A stretch of 64,000 nt of DNA. Origin: an uncultured Clostridia bacterium. Its GTDB lineage: Bacteria; Bacillota; Clostridia; TANB77; CAG-508. The notes beneath the pieces are model-generated. The model did not search any database, had not been told where the DNA came from, and saw only the letters and a list, made by a program, of their open reading frames with translations. The translations under genes and the position numbers were made by a program. Shown one piece after another: positions 9,516 to 19,607 of this stretch. The stretch spans positions 81,918 to 145,917 of the forward strand of contig CAPIEU010000001.1 in NCBI GenBank assembly GCA_948630815.1, given 5' to 3'. Every line of letters starts with the position of its first letter. The first letter of the stretch is position 1.

Positions 9516-10091
9516 ATGTTAAATATATTATGGCCAATATTTATAATAGTATCATATATATATGGAATATTTACAGGTAATGTATCTAATATAAATAATT
9601 CAGTATTTGAATCTTGTGAAAATGCAGTAAAATTAACCATAACATTTTTAGGAACAATGTGTTTGTGGAGTGGAATAATGCAAATAGCAAAAAACACAAC
9701 ATTAATAGACAAACTAACTAATTTCTTAACACCAATAATGAGAATACTATTTCCAGAAATTAAAAAAGAAGATCCAGTACATAAAGAAATATCAATGAAT
9801 ATGGTAGCAAATATATTAGGATTAGGAAATGCAGCAACACCACTTGGACTAAAAGCAATGAAAACATTGCAAAAAGATAACCAAAAAAAAGACACATTAA
9901 CAAATTCGATGGCAATGTTTATCATAATAAACACAGCATCTATACAAATAATACCAACAACAGTAATTGCAATACGAAGTTCTTTAGGATCTACAAATCC
10001 GACTAAAATAATAATACCAGTATGGATAGCAACAATGATAGCTGCAATAGCTGGAATTACTACAGCAAAAATATTAATGAAAAAATATTAA
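9516..10091 (+). CDS. spmA: spore maturation protein A
   Basis: A 191-residue integral membrane protein with several hydrophobic segments and the nucleoside-recognition (Gate) fold motif GLGNAATPLGLKAMK near residue 110. SpmA acts with SpmB in the mother cell or forespore membrane and is needed for spore core dehydration in Bacillus and Clostridium. The ATG follows AAGGAGAAGAAG. The spmB gene starts 20 bases after the stop, so the two form an operon. Length fits the family. Confidence 0.93.
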   Translation: MLNILWPIFIIVSYIYGIFTGNVSNINNSVFESCENAVKLTITFLGTMCLWSGIMQIAKNTTLIDKLTNFLTPIMRILFPEIKKEDPVHKEISMNMVANILGLGNAATPLGLKAMKTLQKDNQKKDTLTNSMAMFIIINTASIQIIPTTVIAIRSSLGSTNPTKIIIPVWIATMIAAIAGITTAKILMKKY

Positions 10092-10111
10092 TGTAGATAG
10101 GAGCAAACAAT

Positions 10112-10640
10112 ATGACTATAATAAATTATATATCAACAGCAGCGGTTCCAACAGTAATATTGTTAATAATCATATATGGAATAAGAGAAAGAATAAAAGT
10201 ATATGATACATTTTTAGAGGGAGCAAAAGAAGGTCTAGAAGTGGTAATAAACATATTTCCAACATTAATAGGGATATTTTTAGCAGTAGGAGCATTAAGA
10301 GCGTCAGGCATATTAGAGGTAATAATAAATTTAATAAAACCTATAATAACATTACTAAAAATACCAGCTGAAATAATGCCACTTGCAATATTAAGACCAA
10401 TTTCAGGAAGTGCATCAATGGCAGTAGCAACAGACATAATGTCAAAATATGGAGTGGATAACATTATAGGAATAATTGCAGGAACAATAATGGGGTCAAC
10501 AGAAACCACTTTTTATACAATAGCACTATATACAAGTGCAGTTGGAATAAAGAAAATAAGATATGTATTAGTAGCAGCATTAGTAGCGGATATTGTGCGG
10601 AATGATTGCATCTGTAGCAATTTGTCGAATTATGTCGTAA
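10112..10640 (+). CDS. spmB: spore maturation protein B, with CGG +1 frameshift near the C terminus
   Basis: Partner of SpmA, a Gate-domain membrane protein (GRILRPISGSASMAV-like segment near residue 90, TIMGSTETTFYTIALY near residue 130). The frame meets CGG at 10598 after ...LVADIV. Omitting the C gives GMIASVAICRIMS and a TAA at 10638, a hydrophobic end like that of other SpmB proteins and a total of 175 residues, the normal family size. Without the shift the frame runs to 10681 with a charged tail that breaks the last helix. ATG follows TAGGAGCAAAC. It is co-transcribed with spmA. Confidence 0.9.
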
Positions 10641-10867
10641 AGTTTTTGTTGACATATGTAAAAAAAGGTAGTACAATATAAACATATTAATTCAATAGCA
10701 TTTTGTGACAAAAAGTTTTTTTCATTTTTTTCTAACAGAAAAATTATAATGAAAATCAAAATTAAAAAATCCAAAAACTAAAATTAAATAGAAAATAAAA
10801 ATATGAAAAGAGATAGATGTTAATTTTATTTCATAATATTTATATTTTTAATTTAACAAGTCATTAA

Positions 10868-11047
10868 TCTTGTAGGGGATAAATAGTAGATAAGTAGCCC
10901 TCAAAAAGCATTATTTATAAAATAGGTTTCCTATATGTGTTCGAACGAACTTCCCTTATATAAAACGGACATATCCCCTACATCCCCCAATAAATGGGAA
11001 AATATATTTTATTCAATTTTACTAGGGTAAAAAGCCCTAGTTTTTTC
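10868..11047 (+). ncRNA. candidate structured small RNA (possibly 6S-like)
   Basis: In the 640-base gap after spmB, TGTAGGGGATA near 10872 pairs with TATCCCCTACA near 10971 and closes a loop of about 90 bases holding ATAAGTAGCCCTC, GGTTTCCTATA and GTTCGAACGAAC. A strong terminator follows at 11022. Closing stem, open interior and terminator suggest a free-standing RNA; the interior reminded me of Firmicute 6S RNA but I cannot verify this. Alternatively it may be an insertion of the GTAGGGG repeat family. The strand is inferred from the terminator. Confidence 0.4.
11022..11047 (+). terminator. rho-independent terminator
   Basis: CTAGGG, a 7-base loop and CCCTAG are followed by TTTTTTCTT. It lies at the 3' end of the candidate RNA and downstream of spmB. 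Confidence 0.85.
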
Positions 11048-11210
11048 TTATATTAATAATGAAAGAAGAAGAAAAACATTCATTTATATGTTTTTGCTTT
11101 TCTTGTCAAGATGTGGTTAATAAGATATAGAAAAAGTTCTAAAAATCTATATATTGAAAAAATATCTAAATTTTGACAATAATGTACAAGTATTTTGGCA
11201 TTATATAACA

Positions 11211-11258
11211 AAGAAAACCATTTCAATTTACAGTTCTGTAAATTGAAATGGTTTTCTT
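11211..11258. terminator. long perfect hairpin, probable terminator of tRNA-Arg
   Basis: Two perfectly complementary 23-base arms (11211-11233 and 11236-11258) surround a 2-base loop. The hairpin is just downstream of the leftward tRNA-Arg gene. The stem is unusually long and perfect for a terminator; the flanking A-rich and T-rich ends allow either direction. Confidence 0.65.
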
Positions 11259-11283
11259 ATATCATGTTCATATTATCTTTTTT

Positions 11284-11360
<77 letters not shown>

Positions 11361-11430
11361 ATAAATGCAATAATTATAATAGCATAAAACATATACAATG
11401 TCAATAAATTCAAGTAAAAAAATGAAAAAT

Positions 11431-12216
11431 CTAATATAAAATATTTTTAATATCATTAAAAGAAGCATTCTCAGTCATAACAACATCAAAATACTGTTTA
11501 TAAATATCAAAATTTTTGTCAATATTTTTCTCCAAAAAACCAAAAGTAATAGTCCTATTTAAATCTTCTGTATTAACCATATTCAAATCTTCAATTAAAT
11601 CACCAAATAAAAGAATATAATCTTTACATTTGATTTTTTTACTAATACAATTAGGTAATTTATAAATAGACTTATTAGAAGTATGAATAATATCATCATT
11701 AAAAGGTAACATCTTATCATTATCAAATTTAATAAAATTACTAACAATATGAACATTATCATAAAAGCAGTTATTTAATTTTAAAATTTCGACAATAACA
11801 TTACCAATTCCAGCAGATAAAATAACAATAGGAATATTATAATCATGTAAACAATTTAAAAAATCCTTAAAACCATCTCTAAAAGACATATTGCCATATT
11901 TAACACAAGTTAGGAGCTTAGAATAAGTAAGTCCGTAAGAATAAGCAAGATCCATAACACTAGAATACCATTCTTTCATATAATTACTTTTTGTAACATC
12001 ATCTATAGAATAGTCAAGCTCGAAAGGACCATATTTTTCATACAGAAGTAAAGAATCCTTTTCAAATTGGGGATTCATAATAGTATGATTTTGAAGAATT
12101 GTCCATGAATCCACACCATTAGTAGTAGTAATAGTATTGTCAAAATCCATAATAACATAAAAATTGTTACTATTTAAATGAATATTCTTAATTTTTTCTT
12201 CATTAATATAAATCAT
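11431..12216 (-). CDS. HAD phosphatase resembling UMPH-1 pyrimidine 5'-nucleotidase
   Basis: This 261-residue protein has the HAD motif I MDFDNTITT near residue 22, a motif II region ILSAGIGNVIVEIL near residue 140, SNFIKFD, and a motif IV LLFGDLIEDLNM near residue 215. The order and spacing match the UMPH-1/cytosolic 5'-nucleotidase III family, which removes phosphate from pyrimidine monophosphates; other HAD substrates are possible. The ATG at 12216 has a perfect AGGAGG at 7 bases, so I prefer it to the longer frame beginning at 12288. It is monocistronic, converging on tRNA-Arg. Confidence 0.8.
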   Translation of the reverse strand: MIYINEEKIKNIHLNSNNFYVIMDFDNTITTTNGVDSWTILQNHTIMNPQFEKDSLLLYEKYGPFELDYSIDDVTKSNYMKEWYSSVMDLAYSYGLTYSKLLTCVKYGNMSFRDGFKDFLNCLHDYNIPIVILSAGIGNVIVEILKLNNCFYDNVHIVSNFIKFDNDKMLPFNDDIIHTSNKSIYKLPNCISKKIKCKDYILLFGDLIEDLNMVNTEDLNRTITFGFLEKNIDKNFDIYKQYFDVVMTENASFNDIKNILY

Positions 12217-12564
12217 AAAACCTCCTAAATAGGTAAAACTACAACTATTATACACTTTAACCTGAAAATATGCAATAAATATAAGCACTATTTAACTATA
12301 AAAAATTATTTGAAAAAGTAACAATATATAACTAAAAAGTAAAAGTGAGACATCAAAAACAAATTGATATTTATGTTGATTTGTTATATAAGTACTATAA
12401 AATTACACACAGAGTGGTGCACTTATAGAAGAAATTTTTAATATTATTAATACTGCAATGGCTTGAAAAAATGAATTATGAATAGCACTTCTAAATCAAC
12501 AATTATTAAAAGTTGCTCACATCTTAAAGAACTCTAGCTACATAGGTTTGAGTATTTTTCTAAA
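12217..12564. other. intergenic region without recognised feature
   Basis: About 350 bases of AT-rich sequence lie between the two leftward genes. I see no gene, clear hairpin or repeat copy; a weak TATAAT-like box for the HAD gene may lie near its start. Confidence 0.4.
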
Positions 12565-13173
12565 TTAAAATAAAAATCCAATAAATCCACCAATTCCAAA
12601 TAAAAGAAAAATAATACCAGATAAAACATTCATAAAATTACTAGAAACCTTGCTACTTAAAAATTTACCAAATAAAATAGCAATAGCATCACTTGTTACC
12701 ATACCTAAAATTGCTCCCAAAATTAAAAAAATCTTAGTATTAGGAAATTCTATACCAAGGCCTAATGAAGCAAGAAAAGTTTTATCACCAAGTTCGCCAA
12801 TTGCAATACTAAAAGCAATAATAAAAACATAACCGATAGCTAAATTAGAAATTTTATTTAAGATACCAGATTTTTTAGAAGAACTGGTATCTTCTTCTTT
12901 ATTCATTAATGTAATAACGCCAAAAAACAAAAAAGAGCTATAAGTAATAACTTTTAAAACAGAATGAAGCCATAAATTATCAAAACTACCTAAAATACCA
13001 CCAAATATAATAGCAATACCATGACTAAAAAGAGAACCTAGAGCAACACCTAATAAAATAGTAAAACTTTTCATTTTAGAAGAAAAAGATAAAACTAGAA
13101 GTTGAGTTTTATCACCAAGTTCACTCATAAAAACAAGTCCAAAAGCTATAAATAAAGGATATAAAAATTCCAA
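12565..13173 (-). CDS. UPF0016/GDT1-family cation (Mn2+/Ca2+) transporter
   Basis: A 202-residue membrane protein of six predicted helices arranged as two inverted halves. Each half carries the family motif E-x-G-D-K-T: SELGDKTQLLVL near residue 17 and GELGDKTFLASLGLG near residue 127. Members such as Gdt1, TMEM165 and bacterial MneA export Mn2+ or exchange Ca2+ with protons. A short cytosolic linker with Glu, Asp and Ser (KEEDTSSSKKSG) lies between the halves. I looked for a yybP-ykoY manganese riboswitch upstream and found none. Confidence 0.88.
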   Translation of the reverse strand: MEFLYPLFIAFGLVFMSELGDKTQLLVLSFSSKMKSFTILLGVALGSLFSHGIAIIFGGILGSFDNLWLHSVLKVITYSSFLFFGVITLMNKEEDTSSSKKSGILNKISNLAIGYVFIIAFSIAIGELGDKTFLASLGLGIEFPNTKIFLILGAILGMVTSDAIAILFGKFLSSKVSSNFMNVLSGIIFLLFGIGGFIGFLF

Positions 13174-13512
13174 CTAAATCACCTAGTAATAACTATGTGG
13201 AAAAAGAGGAAATATGATTACAATTAATATAGAAAGATGTGATTATTTATATAGACAATTACATCATTTTATATTACTAGTAATAACGAAATTTTACAAA
13301 ATTCATCAAATTGCAACATACAACAAACCCTTAAATCCGTAAGTATTGTGAAAGTTTTGTGAACACAATGTAACTTGTTAAAAAATTGCTTGTAAACAAA
13401 AAAATAACATGATAGTATTTACAATAAGAGTTCATGCAAAGAATAGTAGAGTAGGCCTCGTGTCTGCCCATTTATGTATATAATATAAAAAATCTTTTAA
13501 GGAGGAAGAAAA
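13174..13512. other. divergent promoter region with one short REP-like copy
   Basis: This 340-base divergent intergenic region serves the UPF0016 gene and the ABC operon. At about 13452 it contains GTAGGCCTCGTGTCTGCCC, a degenerate copy of the GC-rich palindrome family found at 38065 and 61477. No riboswitch was recognised. Confidence 0.5.
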
Positions 13513-14469
13513 GTGATTGAAGTAAAAAATGTAACCAAAAAATATGGTAACTTTATTGCTGTAAACAATATAAGCTTTAACATTGAAAAAGGAGAAATAG
13601 TAGGATTACTTGGACCAAATGGAGCAGGAAAAAGTACTACAATGAATATAATAACAGGGTTTATAGAACAAACAGAAGGAGAAATAGTAGTAGGAGGATA
13701 CAATATATTAAAAAATCCTAAAAAAGCAAAAAAGCAAATAGGATATATGCCAGAAGGAGTACCACTATATAATGAACTAACAGTAAAAGAATTTATAAAT
13801 TATATGGCAGACTTAAAACAAGTAGCCAAAAAAGAAAAAAAGGAAAAAATCCAAAAAGTAATAGAGCAAACACATTTACAAAATGTACAAAATAAACTAA
13901 TTAAAAATTTATCAAGAGGATATAAACAACGTGTAAGTATGGCAGGAGCATTAGTAGGAGATCCAGAAATATTAATATTAGATGAGCCAACAGTTGGTTT
14001 AGACCCAAAACAAATTACGGAAATAAGAAATCTAATAAAAGAATTAGGAAAAACACATACAATCATTATAAGTTCCCACATATTATCAGAAATAAGCCAA
14101 ATATGTAACAAAGTAATAATAATAAATTCAGGAAAAATAATAGCCCAAGATACACCAAAAAAACTAGAAGAAAAAGTAAAAAAACAAAATCAGTTATCAG
14201 TAACCATAGAAGATAAAGAAACAAAAGTAGAAGAAATTACAAAACAAATACAAGGAATTCAAGAAATGAAATTAGTAAAAGACAATGAAGATGGAACAAA
14301 AGAATATATAATAACAGCTGACGAAAACCAAGATATAAGAAAAGAAATATTCGAAAAATACGCAAAAAGCGGTATAACAATATTTGAATTAAAAAAGAAT
14401 GAAGCCACCCTAGAAGATGCATTTATAAATCTAATAGGAGAAAAACAAGAAGAGGAGGAAAAAAACTAA
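13513..14469 (+). CDS. ABC transporter ATP-binding protein
   Basis: A 318-residue ATPase with Walker A GPNGAGKST near residue 37, signature LSRGYKQR near 137, Walker B ILILDEPTVGLDP near 157, and a C-terminal extension typical of drug/lipid or gliding-type (GldA-like) exporters. It would power the permease whose ATG overlaps its TAA by one base. Start is GTG after AAGGAGGAAGAAAA. The three genes 13513-16764 are an ABC export system of the GldA-GldF-GldG type. The substrate is unknown. Confidence 0.9.
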   Translation: MIEVKNVTKKYGNFIAVNNISFNIEKGEIVGLLGPNGAGKSTTMNIITGFIEQTEGEIVVGGYNILKNPKKAKKQIGYMPEGVPLYNELTVKEFINYMADLKQVAKKEKKEKIQKVIEQTHLQNVQNKLIKNLSRGYKQRVSMAGALVGDPEILILDEPTVGLDPKQITEIRNLIKELGKTHTIIISSHILSEISQICNKVIIINSGKIIAQDTPKKLEEKVKKQNQLSVTIEDKETKVEEITKQIQGIQEMKLVKDNEDGTKEYIITADENQDIRKEIFEKYAKSGITIFELKKNEATLEDAFINLIGEKQEEEEKN

Positions 14470-15150
14470 TGTGGGCAGTATTTAAAAAAGAAACAAAAAC
14501 CTATTTTTTATCACCAATAGGATATGTATTTATACGGATTATTTTTGGCAATGTGTAGTGTATTTTTCTATCTAGATGTTGTAGAATATGGAAGTTTACA
14601 ATTTGAAAATATGTTTTATTCTGCATCAACAATTTTAACCTTTATAGTACCAATATTAACAATGAGAATGTTTGCAGAAGAAAGAAAACTTGGGACAGAA
14701 CAATTATTATATACATCACCGACAAGGACATCTAGCATAGTAATGGGAAAATTCTTGGCTAGTTTATTTGTAGTATTAATAACAGAAATATTCACACTTT
14801 TGTATCTTGCAATACTATATTTCTTTGGAACACCACATATACAAACAATACTGGTAACTCTACTTGGTTTCTTAATGTTAAGTATGGCATACATATCATT
14901 TGGAATGTTTGCATCAAGCATAACAGAAAACCAAATAATAGCAGGAGTAATAACAATAGGATTTTTTATAATAACATGGTTTTTACCAAACTTTAGCCCA
15001 ATTCTCGAACCGTTATCATTAATAAATATGTTTGACAAATTTCCATCTGGATTAATTGCATTAGAAGAAATAGTAACATATATAACATTTACAATATTCT
15101 TTGTATTACTTACAATGATAGTACTACAAAGAAAAAAGAGTATGAAGTAG
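14469..15150 (+). CDS. ABC transporter permease (ABC-2/GldF type), with CGG +1 frameshift
   Basis: The ATG overlaps the ATPase stop (TAATG). After 22 codons, ending ...SPIGYVFI, the frame meets CGG at 14535. Omitting the C reads GLFLAMCSVFFYLD and completes the first membrane helix. Five or six helices follow, and the whole product of about 226 residues matches ABC-2/GldF permeases (MRMFAEERKLGTEQLLYTSP is the cytosolic family segment). Without the shift the ORF would lack its translation start, coupling and N-terminal helix. It forms the membrane channel for the adjacent ATPase. Confidence 0.88.
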
Positions 15151-15294
15151 CAAAAATACAAAAGAATACTTTTAAAAGATATACTAGTGACACAGTAAAG
15201 TAGTACTTTTATTTTTTGAACAAATAAAAAGAAGAAAATACCATACATTAAAAGAGAAAAGCATTTTCAAGTTAAAGTGTATTTAAAGGAAGGA

Positions 15295-16764
15295 ATGAAA
15301 ATAAAAATGAAAGACATAATAGAATCATTAAAGCAAAAGTGGTTACGAGATACTACCAAAACAATAATCCTTGTATTAATTCTATTTGTAATATTTATAG
15401 GAATAAACATATTAGTACAAAAACTAGAATTAATAGATATAGATGTAACAAAAAATAAGCTATATACAATATCTGAAAGTTCAGTAAATCAAATAAAAAA
15501 CATAAAAGATGAAGTAAAAATATACTTAATAGGATTTAATGAAAATACATCACTTGGAGATATACTAAAACAATATAATAGAGAAAATGAAAAAATAAGC
15601 TATGAAACAATAGAAAAAATACAAGATAGAGTAGATATAAAAAACAAATATAGTATAACAGATGAAACACAATTAATAATAGTAGAAGCAAAAAACCAAA
15701 GTCAAATAATACTTGCAGATGAGCTATATACATATGATTATACAACATATAGACAAATAGATGTGTCAGAAGAAAAAATAACAAACGCAATAGTAAATCT
15801 AACACTGGACCAAAAGCCTAAAATATACTTCTTAACAGGACATGGAGAATATGGAATAAATATAGATATGACAATGTTAAAAGCATATTTAGAAAATGAG
15901 ACAAATGACATAGAAAATTTAGATTTACTAGTAAAAGAAAACATACCAGAAGATGCAAGTTTGCTAGTTATAGCAAGTCCACAAAAAGATTTAATAGAAA
16001 GTGAAGTAGAAAAAATAACAAACTACATAAATAATGGTGGAAAAATATTATGGTTAAATGATCCTACAGGAACAAAAGTAGACTTGCCAAATCTACAAAA
16101 GATACTAGACTTATTTGGAGCAAAATTTGATGATGGAATAGTACTAGAACAAGATGCAAACAAAATGGCACTATCAGCACCAAATTGTATAATACCAAAT
16201 ATATCATATACTACAGCAACGAAAAATATAGCTACAGATGGAGGGATATTATTAATAAACGCATCAAAAATAACACTAGCAGATGATGAAACATTAGAAA
16301 ACTTAAATGTAACAACAAATAATATTTTAACAACAAGCGAGACTACACTATTTAGAAAAGAATTATCAAACGGAAGTACTGGTAAAATTGCAGGAGATGA
16401 AGAAGGAAGTTTCATAATAGGAACAAAATTAACCAAAACAATAAGTAATCAAAATGAAGAAAATAAAAAAGAAGCACAAATGTATTTACTTGCAAACAAT
16501 TTACTAGTAGTAGATTACCCAATAACAGTAGGAAATAGCACATTATACCCAATGCAATTTTACAATAACAAAGACTATATCTTAAATACGATAGCAGAAT
16601 TAACTGAGAAGGAAGATTTAATATCAATAAGAAAAGACACAGGGGTAATAACCTACACAGCTACAGAAGCACAAGATAGAATAATAAAAATAGCAATAAC
16701 AGCATTTCCTATATTAATAATTATAATAGGAATAGTAATATGGGCTATGAGAAGAAGAAAATAA
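15295..16764 (+). CDS. GldG-like ABC-type auxiliary protein
   Basis: About 489 residues with an N-terminal helix near residue 25-45, a large extracytoplasmic region of the GldG/ABC_transp_aux type (IYFLTGHGEYGI, LLVIASPQKDL, NNGGKILWLNDPTG) and a C-terminal helix before Arg-Arg-Arg-Lys. In gliding bacteria GldG pairs with GldA/GldF; in Firmicutes its role is unknown. The start is ambiguous among GTG 15277, ATG 15295 and ATG 15307, all around one AAAGGAAGG site; ATG 15295 is my choice. It lies 144 bases after the permease and is probably in the same transcript. Confidence 0.8.
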   Translation: MKIKMKDIIESLKQKWLRDTTKTIILVLILFVIFIGINILVQKLELIDIDVTKNKLYTISESSVNQIKNIKDEVKIYLIGFNENTSLGDILKQYNRENEKISYETIEKIQDRVDIKNKYSITDETQLIIVEAKNQSQIILADELYTYDYTTYRQIDVSEEKITNAIVNLTLDQKPKIYFLTGHGEYGINIDMTMLKAYLENETNDIENLDLLVKENIPEDASLLVIASPQKDLIESEVEKITNYINNGGKILWLNDPTGTKVDLPNLQKILDLFGAKFDDGIVLEQDANKMALSAPNCIIPNISYTTATKNIATDGGILLINASKITLADDETLENLNVTTNNILTTSETTLFRKELSNGSTGKIAGDEEGSFIIGTKLTKTISNQNEENKKEAQMYLLANNLLVVDYPITVGNSTLYPMQFYNNKDYILNTIAELTEKEDLISIRKDTGVITYTATEAQDRIIKIAITAFPILIIIIGIVIWAMRRRK

Positions 16765-16799
16765 AAACAGTTTAGGCTATATTACTATCATGGGCACTA

Positions 16800-16862
16800 G
16801 CTTAGTGCTATATACTGAACTGTAACAAAAACGTCTTACATCCAGCAAGACTATAGCGGATT
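16800..16862. repeat. partial TAGGACATTTTT-family repeat with MITE-like end
   Basis: Contains ACTGAACTGTAAC, the terminal motif of the MITE-like family at 23943, followed by AAAAACGTCTTACATCCAGCAAGA, the inverted start of the TAGGACATTTTT family. It looks like a solo remnant or hybrid of the two. Confidence 0.5.
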
Positions 16863-16890
16863 TAAAGAAGCAATTGTGAATAGTAACCCA

Positions 16891-16920
16891 AAACTCCTCA
16901 TATATTAAAATGAGGAGTTT
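16891..16920 (+). promoter_or_regulatory. hairpin that contains the ribosome site of the next gene
   Basis: AAACTCCTCA pairs perfectly with TGAGGAGTTT around a 10-base loop. The GAGGAG ribosome site of the YkvI-like gene is inside the 3' arm, 7 bases ahead of its ATG. Folding would block initiation, or the hairpin may end upstream transcription. Confidence 0.6.
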
Positions 16921-16924
16921 TACT

Positions 16925-17939
16925 ATGAAAAATATATTAAAAGTTTTATTTGTAATCATTGGAACAATAATAGGTGCAGGATTTGCATCACGGAAAAGAA
17001 ATATACCTATTCTTTGGGATATATGGGATAAACGGAATAATAGGAATAGTAATTTCACAAATAATAGTAGGAATAATAGTATATAAAACATTAAAGATAG
17101 CAAAACAAAACAATTTAGAAAATTATACTGAACTCTCAAAACATATAAACAAAAACCAAAAGATAAATAAAATAACAAAAAAAATAGTAAATATATTTTT
17201 ATTAATATCATTTTATGTAATGATAGCAGGGTTTAGTGCATATTTCTCACAAGAATTAGGAATACCAAATATAATTGGAACAATAATCATAATAGCATTA
17301 TGTTATGCAACATTCATGGGAAACATCGAAGGAATAATAAAAGTAAATACAGTATTAATACCAATTTTAATAGTATTCATCATAATACTTGCTACAAAAA
17401 ATTTAAATACATTTGAAAGTATAAATACTAAAACAATACAGCCCAATTTTGTAAAAAGTATATATAGTGCAATACTATATTCAAGTTATAACAGTATCAC
17501 TTTAATACCAATAGTAATAACACTAAAAAAATACATAAAAAATAAAATACAAGCAGTAACAACAAGTATATTAGTTATACTAACACTAATAATACTAGCA
17601 ATATCAATATATGGATTAATATTAAAAATTGATATAGATATAAACAAATTAGAATTACCGATAGTGTATGTAGCAGGAATGAGTGGAAAAGCATATAAGC
17701 TAATATATGGAGCAATAATATTAGTGGCAATATTTACATCAAGCATATCTGCAGGATATAGTATATTAGAAAATTATATAGATATCCCCCAAAAATATAA
17801 AAAAATAGCAATTTTAATGTGTATAAGTGGAATATTAGTATCTAAAATAGGCTTTTCTACATTAATAAATGTACTATATCCAATGTTTGGACTACTTGGA
17901 ATTATACAAATAATATTTTTATTACAGATTAATAAATAA
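16925..17939 (+). CDS. YkvI-like membrane transporter, with CGG +1 frameshift
   Basis: The N terminus MKNILKVLFVIIGTIIGAGF is the first helix of an APC-superfamily transporter of the YkvI type. After 22 codons, ending GAGFAS, the frame meets CGG at 16991; omitting the C reads GKEIYLFFGIYGINGIIGI, so the signature GFASGKE is whole. The corrected protein has about 337 residues and ten or so helices. YkvI-like proteins occur in many Firmicutes; substrate is unknown. The ribosome site lies in a hairpin. The gene seems to stand alone. Confidence 0.85.
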
Positions 17940-17949
17940 TTACAAAATT

Positions 17950-18030
17950 TGTTATATCTTGCTAGATGTAGGACGTTTTTGTTTTTTTGGGGGAATCTTC
18001 GAAAAACAAAAAGGACTCTCGTCTATGTGT
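17950..18030. repeat. intergenic stem-loop repeat, TAGGACATTTTT family
   Basis: Reads GATGTAGGACGTTTTTGTTT, a G-rich spacer, then TTCGAAAAACAAAAAGGAC. It is a close match to the copies at 7120 and 5637 and is followed directly by the MITE-like element at 18074. Confidence 0.7.
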
Positions 18031-18073
18031 CGCTATTTAGATATTAATTTAGCATTTAATTATAACTATTTTT

Positions 18074-18242
18074 GTTAATGTTCAGAGTACATTGTTTGCA
18101 ATTCGCTCCCAAGAAGTAATATATTTCACCCACTCCAACGCTAAAGGATATTCCCTCGCCTCCTGGCTTTCGGAGCTTTCATTACGAAAATGAAATAAAT
18201 TACTTCTTTCGCGCTAATTTAGTATTATAGGTCGAACTGTAA
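18074..18242. mobile_element. MITE-like element, family of three
   Basis: About 169 bases with ends GTTAATGTTCAG and GAACTGTAAT, and internal blocks GTTTGCAATTCGCT, AAGTAATATATTT, ACGCTAAAGG and CGCTAAT shared with copies at 23943 and 50371. No ORF. Non-autonomous inverted-repeat element inferred from the three dispersed copies with common ends. Confidence 0.65.
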
Positions 18243-18273
18243 TCTATTTTTAGTCAAATCCCACTAAAACCTA

Positions 18274-18302
18274 TTGAAAAAAAAGCAAAAAAATGATATA
18301 AA
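18274..18302 (+). promoter_or_regulatory. sigma-A type promoter
   Basis: TTGAAA and TATAAA separated by exactly 17 bases, 27 bases upstream of the DUF5711 start codon. Confidence 0.6.
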
Positions 18303-18328
18303 ATAAATAGAAAAGGTGAGGCGTAGAA

Positions 18329-19496
18329 ATGGAAAAAATGGTACTAAATCAAGAACTAAAAAAGAAAATAAATATAGGGCTTATTATATTATTAGTTATA
18401 TTAGTAATAACAGGAATAGCGTTTTACATAGGAAATGCAAACTTTAGAACATTTATAGATAGATACATTTTAAGAAAAGAAATAATACAAAATAATGTAG
18501 CAAGTATAGACATATCATCACTTGAAAATCCAAGCATTTATGCTTATAGTAAATATATAACTATATTAAATAAGAACATATTAACAACATATTCAAGTTC
18601 AGGGAAAAAAGAATATGAGCATGAAATAAAAATAACAAATCCATTATATGCATCAAACAATAGATTTTTAGGAATAGCTGAAAAAAAAGGACAAAACTTA
18701 TACTTAATATCAGAATCTAACATCTTGTGGCAAACGGAAATAGAAGGAGAAATTCAAAAAATAAATGTAAATAAAAATGGATATTTATCAGTAATAATCA
18801 CAGGAGGAAGTTACAAAGCAATTATTGCAACATATTCACCAACAGGAAAAGAACTATTTAAAACTTACTTATCTAGTACAACAGTAATAGATACAGCAAT
18901 ATCAAATGATAACAAATACTTAAGTATAGCAGAAATAAATACATCAGGAACATTCATACAATCAAACATAAAAGTTATATCAATAGAAAAAGCAGGTGTA
19001 GACCCAACAAACTCTGTAATATATACATATAATGCAGAAGCAAATAAACTAATTATAGATTTAAAATATCAAGACAAAAATAATTTAGTAATATCTTATG
19101 ATGATGGAATACACGTTTTATATGGTGAAACTGAAACTGAAAGCATATCATATGAAAGTAAAAAAGTAACATTTGGAAGTATAGAGTTAAACAATTATTC
19201 AGTATATGCAATAGAAAGAACAACAGGATTACTTAGTACAAACACACAAGTAATTATGAAAAACACACGGAACACAAAAAGAAAATTTATATACAGCAGA
19301 CGGAACAGTAAAAGACTTAAAAAGCAAAGGGGATAATATAGCTTTAAACTTAGGAAGTAGAATAGAATTTATAAATACTAACGGCTGGCTTGTAAAAAGA
19401 TACATATCACAAAGAGAAGTACATGATATAGTACTTGCAGAACAAATAGCAGGAGTAATATATTCAAAAGACAAGATTGAAATAACAAGTTTATAG
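18329..19496 (+). CDS. DUF5711-like membrane-anchored beta-propeller-type protein, with CGG +1 frameshift
   Basis: A short cytosolic N terminus and one helix (residues 17-38) are followed by an extracytoplasmic domain made of repeated strand units, as in clostridial DUF5711 proteins. After 313 codons the frame meets CGG at 19268; omitting the C reads GTQKENLYTADGTVKDLKSK and continues to TAG at 19494, a total of 388 residues. Unshifted, the frame ends in a basic tail soon after. RBS is AGGTGAGGCGTAG. The CvpA-like gene follows, an arrangement also known in Clostridia. Function unknown. Confidence 0.82.
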
Positions 19497-19504
19497 TTAC
19501 AACA

Positions 19505-19560
19505 TACATTTATGATCTTGTATAAAGGGGATCCATGTTCTACATTCAGCAAGAAGGAGT
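19505..19560. repeat. fragment of TAGGACATTTTT-family repeat
   Basis: CATGTTCTACATTCAGCAAGAAGGAGTGGAC in the DUF5711-cvpA gap matches one arm of the inverted copy at 42640 (CCCTACATCCAGCAAGATGGAA). The opposite arm is not evident. Confidence 0.45.
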
Positions 19561-19607
19561 GGACTATAAAAGATAAAACTGTTTATAGAAAATCGAGGAG
19601 GATAATT

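Noticed and set aside
10599..10681. SpmB ending at 10681
   Set aside because: The unshifted tail is charged and unlike SpmB; the shifted end at 10640 gives the normal hydrophobic C terminus and length.
13174..13512. yybP-ykoY manganese riboswitch before the UPF0016 gene
   Set aside because: I could not find the conserved core on the minus strand.
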